Below, in pieces: positions 43,336 to 55,580 of a DNA stretch of 64,000 nucleotides. The DNA comes from Castor canadensis (lineage: Eukaryota > Chordata > Mammalia > Rodentia > Castoridae). The DNA lies in the NCBI RefSeq assembly GCF_047511655.1, contig NC_133396.1, positions 128,659,490 to 128,723,489 of the forward strand, in the 5' to 3' direction. The notes under the pieces were generated by a model that did not search any database, was not told where the DNA came from, and worked only from the letters and a program-made list of their open reading frames with translations. Both the position numbers and the translations under genes were made by a program. The number at the start of each line of letters is the position of its first letter. The first letter of the stretch is position 1.

Positions 43336-44700
43336 CTAGGGGTGGGAATGGGGCGTCACGGTCCAGTTCTGACACTGTACAAGTCCTGACGGTGTACACG
43401 TTTATCCAACCTCCCCCCTGCATGCTCGCACTCTTGTCACTCATCACTCATGTTTGCTAAGCACCTTTATCCTGTGCTCAAGATCCCTCAAGGCTGGGCT
43501 GTGGCTAGAACCATCTCCAGTTGTTCCAGCCATGGACCCCCACACTGGTGTTCACTCATGCAGGTGTGTGCAGACATCTGGCAAAGGCTCAGTCACTCAG
43601 GTCATCACAGACACACTCATGAAAGTCCCTTGTCCCCGTACCTTCCTGCAGACTGCACACACCCCTGTACATTCAGGTATGTTCTCTCTTAAACAACCAC
43701 ACACCCAGAACGTGACTGTTCCTTAATCAGCAGGACTTAGAGAAACTGCATCATGGAGTCCTGTGTGTGTGTGTGTGGTTTTTTTTTTTTTTCCCTAAAG
43801 ATCACTCATTCATGCATTTACTTGACAAACAATTATGGGATGTCTGTTAAATTTCAGGCAGGGACTTGCCTCTGGGAATACAGAAATGAATAAGGCTCAG
43901 CCCATCTTCATTTGTAGTTCACCCATATCTGCACAGACAAGAGTGTGTGTGGTGCGGGTGTTGAGGTGTCTGTGTAGAACTGTGCCTGTAGCCACAGCTG
44001 GAGTGTGTGTGTGTGTGTGTGATGATGCAGGTCTCTCCAAAACATTGGCACACATTACTGGATCAGCCCCCTTCTTAATTTCAGCTAGGCAGAGGCGAAA
44101 GTCCCCAGCAGTAGCAAGAGGTATATTTTCCCTTCCCATATTTCGCTTCAAACCAAACTACGAGATTTTTAAAACAATTCCTAAGGCAGTATTTTGTGCC
44201 CCCAGAAGCCCAACTTTTCTGGACAGGGCTCTAGACTTTATCTATCCTTTGGCCCAGTGCCTGCCCTAACCCCCAGCTCTTTCTCATTTGCATACCGGTG
44301 GGTCTAAGCCCTCCAACCTTGAACCTTACCCTTCAGATGCTTTCCTTCCCGAATGGAGCCCTACAGCTTCCAGAGAGGTGAGGACTTGATGCACAGGTTG
44401 ACTGTGGGTTGTGCCCACTGGCCAGGGAGAGGGCAGTAGTAAGTAAGTCTAGGCAAATGTGTGTCCAATCAACTTCTCATTCTTCCTGATGTCCTGCAGT
44501 TTCCCCTCATTGTTCCTCAGGGGGTCCTCTATTCCATTCCTTTGCTTGGTGAACAGAAATTCTTTCTCTCCCTCCACCCCAACTCCCCCTTCTCTCACTC
44601 TGTTTGCAACATTTCTTTCTGGCCCACCCTCTGAATAAGGCCAAGTCCTTCAGGACAGGCAGTGCCCACTTCTGAAGGGAGGGACTTCTCCCTCAGATTC
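43336..44700. other. OPTC 5' flank / first intron
   Basis: The acceptor of the first coding exon is at 43337-43336, so at least one upstream non-coding exon exists. A possible exon end with donor GGTAAGG lies at 44330-44328 on the minus strand. An octamer-like ATTTGCAT lies at 44285-44292. Two short TG microsatellites (43761-43780, 44004-44022) and a T-run (43781-43792) are present. Confidence 0.35.
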
Positions 44701-47700
44701 TCAGGTTCTGAGAAGTCTGGATTGAGGTTGTGTGTATTTGGGGGAGGGTGGCTTTCTTCCCAGTGCGTTTCCCTACAGCCTTGGAGTGATGATGTTCTGC
44801 TTCATAGATGGAATCCAAAGAGAAAACAAGGCTGAGCTGAGGCAGGCTAGTCATTCCCACATCCACAGCCCCTATAAGGAGCCATGGTGAACAAAATCCC
44901 CAGAGGGAGGGTCTGAGGCCTAGGCAATGCAAAGAGAGGGTGAACAGATGGGGTAGGATTTGAAGGCTAACTTCAAGCTCATAGAAAATAGTAAGGAGGA
45001 GGATGCAAGGAGTTCTCTAAATTCTCTAGGAGGAAAAGACATGGGTAGGAATTGGGCCTCCTGACTGGAAGTCTGCACTCCCCTCGCCTCCTCTCCAAGA
45101 TGTACCTACCAGAAGAGGCTCTTCTTTTCCTTAGTGCCTTGGCAGCCTGGGGATGGGGTGACCTGCCGGCACCGCTCATCCCTCTTTAGTGATGCTCCTT
45201 GCTCCCCACTCTCTTTCACCAGCCACATTCTGAATCTCTTTCCAAGCCCCTTACCATACAGAAACCAAAGCCCAGAGAGGGAAGGTAATCACACAGAGCC
45301 AAATCAGCACCTAGAGTTCCTGAGTGTCAGGCCAGAGAGTTTTCCTTGGCTCACATGATCTTCCTTTGTCAACCTCATCCCGGGGAGTCCTGAGGCCATG
45401 TGTCTCTGGGCCCTCAGAACATATGGTGTTGGCGGAGTTCATCTCTGCTTTGGAATACCAGGTGGAGGGGCAGACCTGACAGTTCAGCTCAAGGGGGCAC
45501 CAGCTGGTGTGGGAAGGGGCTTCCCCCAATCCGAGAACTTGGGCACCAGAACAAAGTATGTTCCCATGCCCTGGCATTCCCTCATCTGGGTTGTGACAGT
45601 ATCAGGGGTTCTGCTCGGTGGAGGGAGATACAGCCTTGGAGCCAGGAGGGTGCCCAGGAAGCAGATGGCACATTTGGTGGGCTGTGCTCTTCCATTTTCT
45701 CTCCACAGCCAGGGCTTTGCAACCAGAGACCCTCTGCCCCCACAGTCAGCCTGGGAGTGGATCCCCCTCCCACCCCAGCCATTTATTCCTGTGAGGAATA
45801 CAAATTCGACTCTTCATTCATTCTCCCTGCCACCTGCTCCCCCCTCCATCTACACTCTCTCAGTGATAAACTCCCACACACTCCTGCCTCCCTGCTGGGT
45901 CACCATACCTCCTGCCCTTGCTCTTCAACCTCACAGCCAGCCTGGCAACCCTGCATGAGTCATCTCCCTCCCCACTGTCCTCCCACCCTTCACTGGGCGC
46001 CAGCAGGCTTGCACACTAGACCTTCTTGCAACTTCTATTTTCCCTTTGGCAAGCTCGCTGGCTGCATACTATGGTTCCCATGGATTTCAGGGAGTGTCCA
46101 TGGACACGTATGTGTGACTTGTGTGGGAAACGGCTACCCAGCCTGCTGTTGTTCCTGGCTGCTCAGATCCCTAAGAGCTGGCCAAGAGGGTTTGCGGGGA
46201 GGCGTCCTAATCCTAGTCTCTCATTAGGAGAGGCACAAAGCATGCTGATGGAATGGAGGTGGCAGGCGGTGTGGACAGAAGTCTGGCCAGCTGACCCTGT
46301 TGATGCCCCTGTTGTGGGAAGGAAGAGAAGTGGGATGGAAAGTTCAGGAACCCTCCTGCTTTTTTGCACGACAGGGGTATATCCCTGCTGCAAGCTGGTA
46401 GCCACACAACTCCAGAATGGGAACTCGACCCTTTGGTCTTCCTTAGACAGCCCCACCCGCTACCCCATGCTTTCCTACCTTTTTGCTCTGTTTCCCCTCC
46501 CAGTCATGTTATTTTATTTCTCCCTTTCCCATCTGGAAAAGTCTAATTCATCCGTAAGAGCCAGCTCAAATGACAGGTACCTTTTCTGTTTTCCCCAGGC
46601 AGAAGTAAACTTTGCTTCTCCATGCTGTTTGCACACAGCATGGTTATAAACATGTAAGGCAGAAATATCAATCCATGGATTTCCAATTTACCTACTTATG
46701 ATTTGCTCAAGGGCACGGGGTATGTATTTCCCATCCTTGAACTCTTAGTTGGGAACCTGGCACATAGTGGGCAAGGAACCCTTGATGAGTTGAACTGAAG
46801 CAGGCATTTAGCTGACAGGTGTGTGTGTGGGGGTGGAGGGAGAAGGGCATCCTCTGGCAGTTTTCATCCTACAGAGTTGGCCAGGCTGGGAGGATCACAA
46901 GTCCCACTTCTGAACTCAAGTTCCTCTGAAGAGAGAGCCTGGACCACCCTCTTCTTTTCTTTTATGAGCTTCTGCATGACTTGTAGACCTTTCCAGATGT
47001 TTTGGTCCTTTCTTCTCTGCAAAACCCAACATGGTTCTTCCACTGTTTTTGTGCCCACTACATTTCCCCAATTGGTCTGTAAGCTTTACTTGGTCAGACA
47101 AGGTAGCTGTTTTGTGTCTTTCTACCTCTGCCTTAGTACTGAGCACTGGGAGTCCCTCAACGATCTGCTACTTGTAACTTGAAAAACCTAGGCTTTTGGG
47201 CTTCAAATGCAGCTGTTAGATTTCTGGTCTGACTTTAAGAATAATTTTTCATGAAAGTTATGAGTTTGGGGAAAATTCTTAAGAAAAGTCTCTGGAACAG
47301 TTTCCCCAGGAGTTTTTTTAAAGACTAGATCTTTTCTCCATCCATCTTTTCAGAGCAAGACAAAGGTAGTGGACAGGGGGGTAAGATAGCTTTAGGTTAT
47401 TATTCTTGACCAGTTCGCATTGTCAAGTTCAAGCAGGGTGTTTCTCATATTACTTTATTTCCTCTGCTGTGAAGCGTGTTAAATGTGAAAGGTTGTTTTC
47501 CACAAAGCTAACATGATCTTCAAGAGAGAATAGATGCATGTACTGAGTACACATACACACCTACTTCACACCTGCACATGTAGATGCCAGCACTTTGGGA
47601 ATGAATTGTGGGAGAAGGAGGGACTTTCTAAATCCAGAGGAAACCAGCACATTGCATATGGGGTCGGGGGAAGGGGTAGGGCTGGAGAGTGGGTACTACA

Positions 47701-49820
47701 AAGCCAGTAACCTCTCTGGCTTACAGCTGCAGAAAGAGCACATATATTCTGGACGGAGCAGTGGGATGGTGATGACGGTGTGGCTGCTAACAGAAAACAG
47801 TTCAGGTTTGCAGGACCAGGCTCCCCTGGGGAACTGTGGTCCCCATGGGCCTCACCAAAGGAGCTGAGGTTGCAAGGTATGAATAGGTGCAGAAGGGGCT
47901 TATCCAGGCCATAGCACCAGGTTGCTTACAGCCATAATAATATATCGACTTTAAGCGGGAGCCTTGGAGAAACCAGCTACAACTAGGAAGAACGGGGAAG
48001 TTGTATGGAGCAGGGAAGGAGGCTGTGATGAAATGGGCCTTATTTTCTACGATTAGCAAAAGAGAAAGATGAGCAAGAGGTGTTGCACTGGAACCCAGCT
48101 TAACCCAATTTCTTAAAAAGCCCTGGGGCTTTTCTCATCCTAACTTGAGGGTGGGTACTGTGTCTTACTCATTTCTAAAACTATGACCTCCCTACCGACA
48201 TGCACACTCAGGGGACTGTGAAGGGGCAGCATCCCCTGGAGAAAGTTGGGGGTGGGGGGCAGAAAAGGCAAGGCAGCCCATGTTCCACTTGGAGACCTGC
48301 CAAGATGCTCACCTGGGCCAAGTAAGGAGGAGAAAACTCTGGGGTACGGACAGTCCAAACAGAGAATAAATTACTGCCAGGGAAAGGAAAATAGTTAGGA
48401 CTTGTCATACATCGGGGTACACTTTAGGGTGTGGGGCCACAGACTTGGAACTGGAGTGTTGGGAGATCTCAGAGGAGCATCTTACCCACCACCTGGGTGT
48501 ACAGATGTGGAAGCTGAGAGCAAAAGGGACCTGGAAAGGCCAAGGTTAAACTGTAGCCTTACGTGTGCTTCCAAAGGTTTCCTATTTGTGCTCACTCACG
48601 ATGGAAGTGAGCCCCAGCTCACTTCAGACCTTAGAGGAGAGAGACACCATGCATATCACCCATTGCTTTTCCATGATACAACCTGATGTCAGCTCTTTGA
48701 TCTTGGAACATCACCCCAGAGAGAGGGTAAGACTGGGGCCAGCTGTGACCTTCAGCAGCCACCAGGTGTCACTCGTGTGTCTGACTTAGAGATGGAGTCC
48801 AATTTTCAATGTGGAAGAGGTTCCTGGTAGATTTCCCAGTGCTCTGCCCCCCTCTTTGTTTCTCAAGAACCTCCACCAGGGGTGGAAACGGCTGGTTGAT
48901 CCACATTAATGGAGAACAGATGGGGTGTGTGGGGGGGAACTCTTGACCCTCCACTGTGAACACTGTGTTCCCCAGGGCCTCAGGCCTCTTGTTGAGGTTG
49001 GGCAAGGGTGGCTGCAGGGTTCCTCTACACCCCCATGGGCTCACCCTGGGGCTATGACCCCTAGCTCTTTCCTTCCAGCTAAATTTAATTTTTTGGCTGC
49101 TTTATTCTGAGATCCAGCCAGGAGGGTGGTTGTTGTGTTCACCCTGGAGGAGAAGGAGGACGAGGAGGGGTTTCCAACTTATCCCTGGACAGAGATGACC
49201 AGATGCAGGCATTTATGGGAACTCTGACCCTCCATCCCACCTTTATCATTCCCTCATACTTCCTTTCTGGAGAATGTGGGCTGGCAGAGAGCAGTGCAAT
49301 GCCTTGTGCCAGGGAACAGGGTGGCGGGTCAGCAGTTTTGAAAGAAGCAATCCTGGGTTTCTCAGCCTGTTTGAGGCAGAGCTGCTCTATTGGTGTTTCC
49401 AATCAAACTTTCCAAAGCTCACCTCCAGGCTGTCCCAGACCATCTCTAGCTTCTCAATTGGCCAGGACCAAGATCAGATTTCAGTCAACGGCCCCACCTT
49501 ACCCAGGAAAGACAGGTAGAGGAGAAGAAAGAAGGGGATGTGACGGCTTTAGAAACACCTGGTTTCTGGAGCAAAGGGAGACCACAAAAGGCCAGAAATC
49601 TGGGCGTGCAGGAGTGCCTTTAAACTGTGTGAAACCCAATCAAACCCTGGGAAGTCTTGTCCCAGAGCCACAGCCAAGCATGTGGCATTTCCCATCCTCT
49701 GAAAGGAGGGATAAGAGAAGCAAAGCTGGGGGTGAGAGAGGGAGAGAGAAAAATGGGCCTACGCGCCTAGGCCACCAGCCTTCAAATGAGGTCCGAGGAG
49801 GTCCGGCCCCAGGTCAAGGT
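44701..49820 (-). other. PRELP-OPTC spacer, likely holding the long PRELP 3' UTR
   Basis: Human PRELP mRNA has a 3' UTR of several kilobases (family knowledge), so much of 46-49.8 kb is probably transcribed. Minus-strand AATAAA complements (tttatt) occur at 49102-49107, 47454-47459, 46513-46518 and 45782-45787. Any of these could be the poly-A site. Open plus frames of 186-275 codons at 45398-46227 show no domain and are not called. L2-like text occurs near 46530-46800. Confidence 0.4.
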
Positions 49821-49996
49821 CTAGATGACCACGGATTGCAGGAGGCGGAAGCACATCATGAGGTCAAGAGGGATGGGTGGCTTCAGGAAGTTGCCATCCA
49901 GCCGCAGGTAGCGCAGGTGTGGCACATTTTCCAGGTCCGAAGAGAAGTCATGGAAGGCCACTATGTTGTTGGGGCAAATCTGTGTCCCGTTGATTT
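49821..49996 (-). CDS. PRELP: PRELP exon 3 (residues 328-385)
   Basis: Acceptor ATAG ending at 49997. Encodes K|INGTQICPNNIVAFHDFS, then the ear repeat SSDLENVPHLRYLRLDGNF and the C-terminus MMCFRLLQSVVI, stop TAG at 49823-49821. The ending is identical to human PRELP. Confidence 0.98.
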
Positions 49997-52900
49997 CTAT
50001 GGAGAGAGAGGTGGGGAGAAGTCAGCAGCAGGGAGCAAAGACAGAAGGAGAAGGGGAGGACAACCAAGAATGAGGGCCCTTGAGCTCTCCTTTCTGGAAC
50101 TGGCTGACTTTGGGAATATGGGACAATACACAGGTCACCCTAATGTCCAGACTCAGTTTACTCATGTAAGATGATATAAGTTAGAAATAATCCATAAAGG
50201 TTATTGCAAACTGGCTCTGGAGAATTAGGATATCGGAACCATAGCATCCTGGGGTGTTAAATCTGGAAGGGTCCTTACAGTCCCTATGATGAGGTTTTTA
50301 TTGTAGAAAGACAAGGTCTGAAGTCAGCAGGTAGATGTGAAAATTTCCCTGGAGTTTTTCCTGTGGATTGGTTGTGAGGTGTGAGGCTGGATGGAAGATG
50401 GTTATGTTTCTGCCAACATGGAGATGACTGAGAGAGGAAAAGGGAGCTGGGGAGATGATGAGTTATTGATTCTGAAGTGTCTGCGGCCACAGATCCCATT
50501 CTCTGTCTTTTGTTAGATGGCATCAGGTGTGTCATCTATATAATTTTTTAAATTCTCCCTAAGCTTTGTGAGAAGGCAGAGTCAATTTTCTTGTCTCTTC
50601 TTCCTCTTTCCTCTCCTGTTTTTCCTTCATCCTTGGAATAACAGAAGAGCCAAGGCAGAGGTGGATTTTGCTAGAGGGGCTCTGTGACTTTGGGAGAGAG
50701 ATGCTGAAAGAATGCTGGTGACAGCATTATGCAAACTATACAGGACAGCACAGGTGACAGCATTGCAATCATTGCTAAAAACATAATTGTCACACTGACC
50801 TAGGTCCCACTCAGTTCATTCTGTCTGTTAGTGACACAGGAGTCACTCAGAGTGTGGTGAGCACATGTAGTAGAAGCAGATTTTTCTAACTAAATCTCAG
50901 AAGGCTGAGACACCCTTCAGCAACCAGTTCTCCCCCAAGCTGGCAGGGACCTGGCAGCCACTTACTAATTAAAGCATCCTTTCTGTCTGTATTTTTGGCC
51001 TACACAGCTTCCTGGGGCAATGTTTCCATTTTAATGTGCTACCTGCAGGGTCAAATTAGGCAGTTTTTCTATTTTCCTGAATTTGTTTCTTCCAAAATTA
51101 AAAAAAAAAAGAAGAACCTTCCCCCACTTGTAATTATTCCAGCTAAGTGAACAGGCCTTTTCTATACATTTGTTCCAAGATTGTAGATACTTCAACAGTC
51201 TCTTTCTTACTCTGTAGATTGGAAACCACAGATCCTCTAATATTGTTCTAGGGTCCTTCTCTCCCCGCTTGGTCCCCTTCACCCTTCAGTTTTTGTTCAA
51301 GGACTGGGTAATACCCTTTCTTTCATTTCCAAACCTTTCAGCTGATGTTATACTCAGAGCATTTTTTTAAAGCATACATTCATTGTTTTTGGTTTTTCTT
51401 GAGACATTCTCACTATGTAGCCCAGGCTGGTCCTGTACTTGTGATCCTCCTGCCTCAGCCTTTGGAATAACTGGGATTATAGGTGTCTACCACCATGCCT
51501 GGCTAACATTTTTGATTGAAGCAAAATTGAGGTTCCCAGCCTCCTGTCCTGGAGTGCAATTGACACTCCAAGCCCAGAACTCTTTCAGTGTCGCTTAGGC
51601 AAATTCTCCCTTAAATGCAATTCATACAAACTAACACTACAGCCTTTCAGATAGATTCAGGAAGCACCAGCATGTAGGTATTGTTTCCTAGCTGCCTCAT
51701 TTTCACCAGTTGCTTATGCCTGAGTTATGTAGCTGCCTCTCTGAGTCTCTTTCACAACTCTTGAAACCCACGCTCAACTATGGGAAGAAGCTCCCTCCCA
51801 CAACCATCGGCTTCTTCTGCAGCTGACAGGCCCAGGACATGCCAGGGAGAGCATTTTGATGTTTCTGTTCTACTTTTTAGGAAAATGTCCGGGGGTATTT
51901 CCTATGTCTACCCTATTAATAGAGCCAGAGGCCAAACAAGCTGGTGCTGATGAAAAGGGATGGGGGAAGAAAACCTACAGCCTCCAAGCATGCTATTCTG
52001 TACACTTTGTCCACATTAAACCACTAAATGTCCCTCTCACCATTGTCCTAGAAGCTATTGTTACCATTCTCATTTTACAGATGAAGCTACTTCCCAGAGA
52101 AGTGCCCTTGTCAAGGTCACGTAGATGTAGCATATGGTAAGGCCAAGATTTGAAGTCCCCAGCTGAAGTGGATGCTCTTTTTGGGTAGTGCTGGAGATGG
52201 AACCCAGGGCATTGAGCAAGGTAGACAGTACTCTAGCCCCTGTCCAAACCCCACCCTGAGGCTGCTGAGGAAGGAAGGGTGTCTCCATCCCCCCTGGCTG
52301 CGGCCCCGCCCCCACTCACTCTCTATGCTGTTGTTGTTGAGGTACAGGTGTTCAAGCTTGTTGTTGATGGCGGGCACGTTGCTGATCTTGTTATGTGACA
52401 GGTGCAACACAAGCAGGTTGGAGATGTTGAAGGAGTTTTTGGGGAGGCCCCTGTCTGACAGTTTGTTGTAGTTCAGCCGGATGAAGGCAAGGTTGGGGAA
52501 ACCCTTGAAATATCCATTAGGGATGGTCTCGATCTTGTTGCTGTCCAGGTAGAGCTGGTGAATGGCTGAGGGGACCTTGGGTGGCATCTTTCTCAAGATG
52601 TTGTGGGCCAGGTTGAGCTGCATGAGGTTCTTGAGGCCCTGGAAGGTGTCAGGCTTGAAGACACCATCACTCAGCCGATTGTGCTGCAGATCTAATAGCA
52701 ACAGGTTCTCCAGCTTGCTGAAGACCCCAGGCGGGATCCTGGAGATGAGGTTCTGGCTCAGCCTGAGCTGCTCCAGGTTCCGGGGCAGGGCCGAGGGCAC
52801 CTCTTCCAGCTGGTTCTTCTCCATGTAAAGGAACACCAGGCCGGGGAGCTTCTCCAGCACCCTCTGGTCCACCTTGCGGATTCGGTTGTTGTCCAGGTTG

Positions 52901-53301
52901 ATCCATCTCAGGCCTGTGGCGTTCTTGAAGGACTCCACGGGGAGCTCAGAGATGAAGTTGTTCTGGAGATAGAGGTAATGGATGCGGGGTGGAATGACAG
53001 GGACCTTACGCAGGTTGCGGCTATCACAGTAGAGGGCTGATGGGAAATCAGGGGGGCAGTAGCATTCCCGGGGACAGTCAGGGAAGACAGATGGAGGGCC
53101 GGGAGGGAGCGGGGGAGGCAGGTCTGTAGGCTCCGCTGGCTCATGGGGCTGAGGGAAGCTGGGTGTGGGTCTGGGCCTGGGCGAGGGTCTGGGCCTGAGC
53201 TTGCGCCTGGCCCCAGGTTTTGGTTGTCTTGTTGGCTGGCCTTGGGCTACTGAGGCCGAGATGAGGAGCAGTGGGAGGAGCCAGCAAAGGGATGACCTCA
53301 T
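49821..53301 (-). CDS. PRELP: Prolargin (PRELP), class II SLRP
   Basis: The coding exons 53301-52320 and 49996-49821 join in phase 1 to 385 residues plus TAG (human 382). PRELP is a secreted matrix protein of cartilage and basement membranes. Its basic N-terminus binds heparin and heparan sulfate (perlecan) and its LRRs bind collagens (family knowledge). Residues 1-21 are a signal peptide. Residues 22-75 are Pro/Arg-rich (RPRPSPRPRPTPS) and then Pro-rich. The class II motif CX3CXCX9C is at C76, C80, C82 and C92. About ten to twelve LRRs cover 95-365, with the long 'ear' repeat near the end. C335 and C376 are the C-terminal pair. N-X-S/T sites are N127, N292, N323 and N330. The ATG at 53301 is the only one that gives the signal peptide. 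No break was seen. Confidence 0.98.
51385..51506 (-). mobile_element. B1 SINE in PRELP intron 2
   Basis: Antisense B1: 'tcttgagacattctcactat', 'agcccaggctggtcctgtac', 'aactgggattataggtgtct'. Confidence 0.9.
52005..52160 (+). mobile_element. MIR SINE in PRELP intron 2
   Basis: 'attgttaccattctcatttt', 'acagatgaagctacttccca' and 'cttgtcaaggtcacgtagat' follow MIR in sense. Confidence 0.72.
52176..52248 (-). mobile_element. ID SINE near the PRELP exon 2 donor
   Basis: Antisense ID: 'ttgggtagtgctggagatgg', 'aacccagggcattgagcaag', 'tactctagcccctgtcc'. It lies 70 bases past the donor at 52319 and is in sense with the PRELP transcript. Confidence 0.78.
52320..53301 (-). CDS. PRELP: PRELP exon 2 (residues 1-327)
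   Basis: Acceptor CTGCAG ending at 53318 with a pyrimidine tract, 16 bases of 5' UTR, then the ATG at 53301. The donor is GTGAGT from 52319, after ...LNNNSIE and one base of Lys328. The reading frame stays open past the donor into the intron (to 52117), which would misplace the C-terminus if read without splicing. Confidence 0.98.
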
Positions 53302-55024
53302 GATCCAGGTGATGCACCTGCAGGGAGGAAACAGGAGTTCATTAGCTTGCCTCAGGAATAGATCCCATGTCTCTGTGGCTAGGACCGGCCAGGATGAGCT
53401 CCAGAAAAGAAGAGCGGAGTCAGGGACCTATAGAGCAGTGAGGAAGCAACAAGGACCTGGGGCTCTGGATTCTCTGCTCAGAGGCCCAGCCTTGCCATGC
53501 CTTCAGCCTCTCTGAAGAGGGTGAGCATCTTGGTAGAAACCACAAGAGGCTGGAATCGGAGTCCTGAGGCTTGTTGACAAAGACCCTTCACCTTCATGGC
53601 CCTGTGTCTTTCCATTTCTGATGTGAGAAAATCATCCCTGCCTTCATAAAGGGGACATTCTTAGTCCGTGCTCTACCATGGACCCTCACCTCCAACCCAG
53701 TGAATGTATTTTGTTCCTTCAGCCCCACCACCCTGAGAAAACTATCCCTGCGTTATAAGGGGTATGGGATGCAAGATCCAGAGAGTCCTGGGGTGGCACT
53801 TCTGGAAGGGCTCTCACAAATCCCATAAGACAATGGTTTTCAAACTGTGTCAACATTTCTGTGAGGCCCCATGAGGGATAGTCAGTATCCCAGGAAGCTT
53901 GGAATACCCCCAGCTCATTCCTGTACCAACTTGAGTAGCTCTGTTTTTTAAATCTGTTACATGTATTGAGGTTTAGACAAAACACTCAAGGGTGGTGGGG
54001 CTTCATGGCTAAAAATGGTTTGAAACCCACCAATCAAGTCCAGACCTCCCTGTTTACAAAAACTGAGACTGGTGAAAGAAGTGGCTTGCCAGGGCCAGGA
54101 AGCCATCTGACAGCAGATGCAGGACAGAAATCCAGGTCCCCTGCTTTGCAGAGACATGCTCATGGGAGGAAAGGAAGTGCTCAGATACCCTGCACCCATG
54201 TTCTGGGCCTCCCCTCTGTACTTGGCTCAGAGAATGCTGGTCTTTGCCAGTGCAAGCCATGCCAAAAATTTCTCCCAGATGTGGAGGCTCCTGGGAAAAT
54301 AAACAGAAAAGGAACAGAAGTATGTGGGGAAAACACTTTCTTTTGACCTGGCAGGGCTGCTCCACATCTTTTGGAGTTGGTAGTATTGAGGTAGGGTATC
54401 AAAAAGAATTTCTGATAGCCTCAGTGACACTGGAATGGGAAGCTGAAGGATCTTTTAGGGTTGGCCCTGATGATCCCTTGGCTAGGGCCATGTGGTTGGA
54501 GTTGAGTTGAAACTGGGGAAATATAAATAGATCCAGGGCCGCAGATGGAGAGTGGAACTCCCCCCTCCCCAAGCCTTCCTGGCCTGGGCCAGGAAGGATT
54601 CAGGGAGGGGTGCCTTGTGCCTTTCCCTCCCCTTCTGTGCTCCCTCCCCACATGGCTTCAACTGGCTCTCCTTGCCTGTTTCTCTCAATTGTGATGGCCT
54701 GTTCCCCTGTCCTGGGCTCTGGGACATATGGAGGATATAATTTCTTGGGGTTGGCATGTGTCCTAGCTTGTATCTGGACTTATGATCTCTGCCTCCCATC
54801 CGTGCCCCACCCTCACCTTCCCGCTGAGCCCCCATCAGCATGGATTCTTCCTTTGCTTGTCTCAACATCTGCCTTCTGCTAGCTTTGATCAAAGGAAGGC
54901 CACAGAAGCCCCTCACCAGCTGCTGGGTTCTGGGCCAGATGCTCAGGAATTGCTGATTGTGACAAGAAAAGGAAAGGGGGCAGAGCTCAGCCTGGATGGG
55001 TAGAGGGATCTCACCATGGCTTCC

Positions 55025-55061
55025 ACCCACATGTGCACACACACACACACACACACACACC
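55025..55061. repeat. (CA)n microsatellite
   Basis: About 15-18 CA units. Confidence 0.95.
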
Positions 55062-55439
55062 CTTGCCCCTAGCCTGCACACTCTTGTACACACATATTCA
55101 TAGTCTTCTCATCTGCACACCCTCTATGTGCATGTGTGAGCCATGGTGCCATCCACTAGCATGAGAAGCGAGGGGAAGAGGGAGGGAGGGAGGGGGGAAG
55201 GGAGGAAGGGCAGAGGCCATCTTGCTGCCTCTCACCCTTCTCCTTTTTCTCCTGAGGGGTCTCTTCCCAGACAGTCCTCTCCAAGGGCATCACAAAGGCC
55301 ATTTTCCCCGAGCTTCCTATTACAGGGGACCTGCTGTCAGGATGCTGGCTTTATCTGCATTGAGAATATGCCAGCCTCAGGATACACTGAAGGGCAAGAC
55401 AAGACATTCATTGTAGAATTTAAACTTGAGTCTTGTTTC

Positions 55440-55580
55440 TGGACTCTACATCACTTGTAACTGGTGAATTACAAATTAATGTTTTTAGAAGGCTTGTAAT
55501 TGTCTTGAAAACAGTGCAATCATTACATACAAACTAAGGGGATAGTTAAAGCATTTGCATTGTAAAAACAAGCACTTTCT
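55440..55580. promoter_or_regulatory. Candidate conserved element in PRELP intron 1
   Basis: AT-rich, repeat-free block with 'gaattacaaattaatg' (55466), 'cttgtaattgtc' (55493), 'aatcattaca' (55518) and an octamer ATTTGCAT (55553-55560). Enhancer function is inference only. Confidence 0.3.

Larger units (their letters stand above)
49997..52319 (-). other. PRELP: PRELP intron 2
   Basis: 2.3 kb, GT-AG. It holds a B1 (51385), a MIR (52005) and an ID (52176). The unique part at 50690-51010, with 'cattatgcaaactatac' and 'cataattgtcacactga', has the AT-rich look of a possible conserved element. No other exon was seen. Confidence 0.8.

Noticed and set aside
45398-46227. Overlapping plus frames of 186 and 275 codons upstream of OPTC
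   Set aside because: No recognisable domain, no signal or splice pattern, and two frames open at once over GC-rich sequence, as expected by chance.
49203-50174. 323-codon open plus-strand frame, the longest on that strand
   Set aside because: It runs antisense across PRELP exon 3 and its flanks and has no domain. Codons forced by the minus-strand gene and GC content keep it open.
52117-52319. C-terminal extension of PRELP read directly from exon 2
   Set aside because: It is intron read-through past a strong GTGAGT donor. The true C-terminus is in exon 3 at 49821-49996.
54482-55093. 203-codon minus frame in PRELP intron 1
   Set aside because: It includes a (CA)n microsatellite translated as alternating Val/Cys and has no domain.
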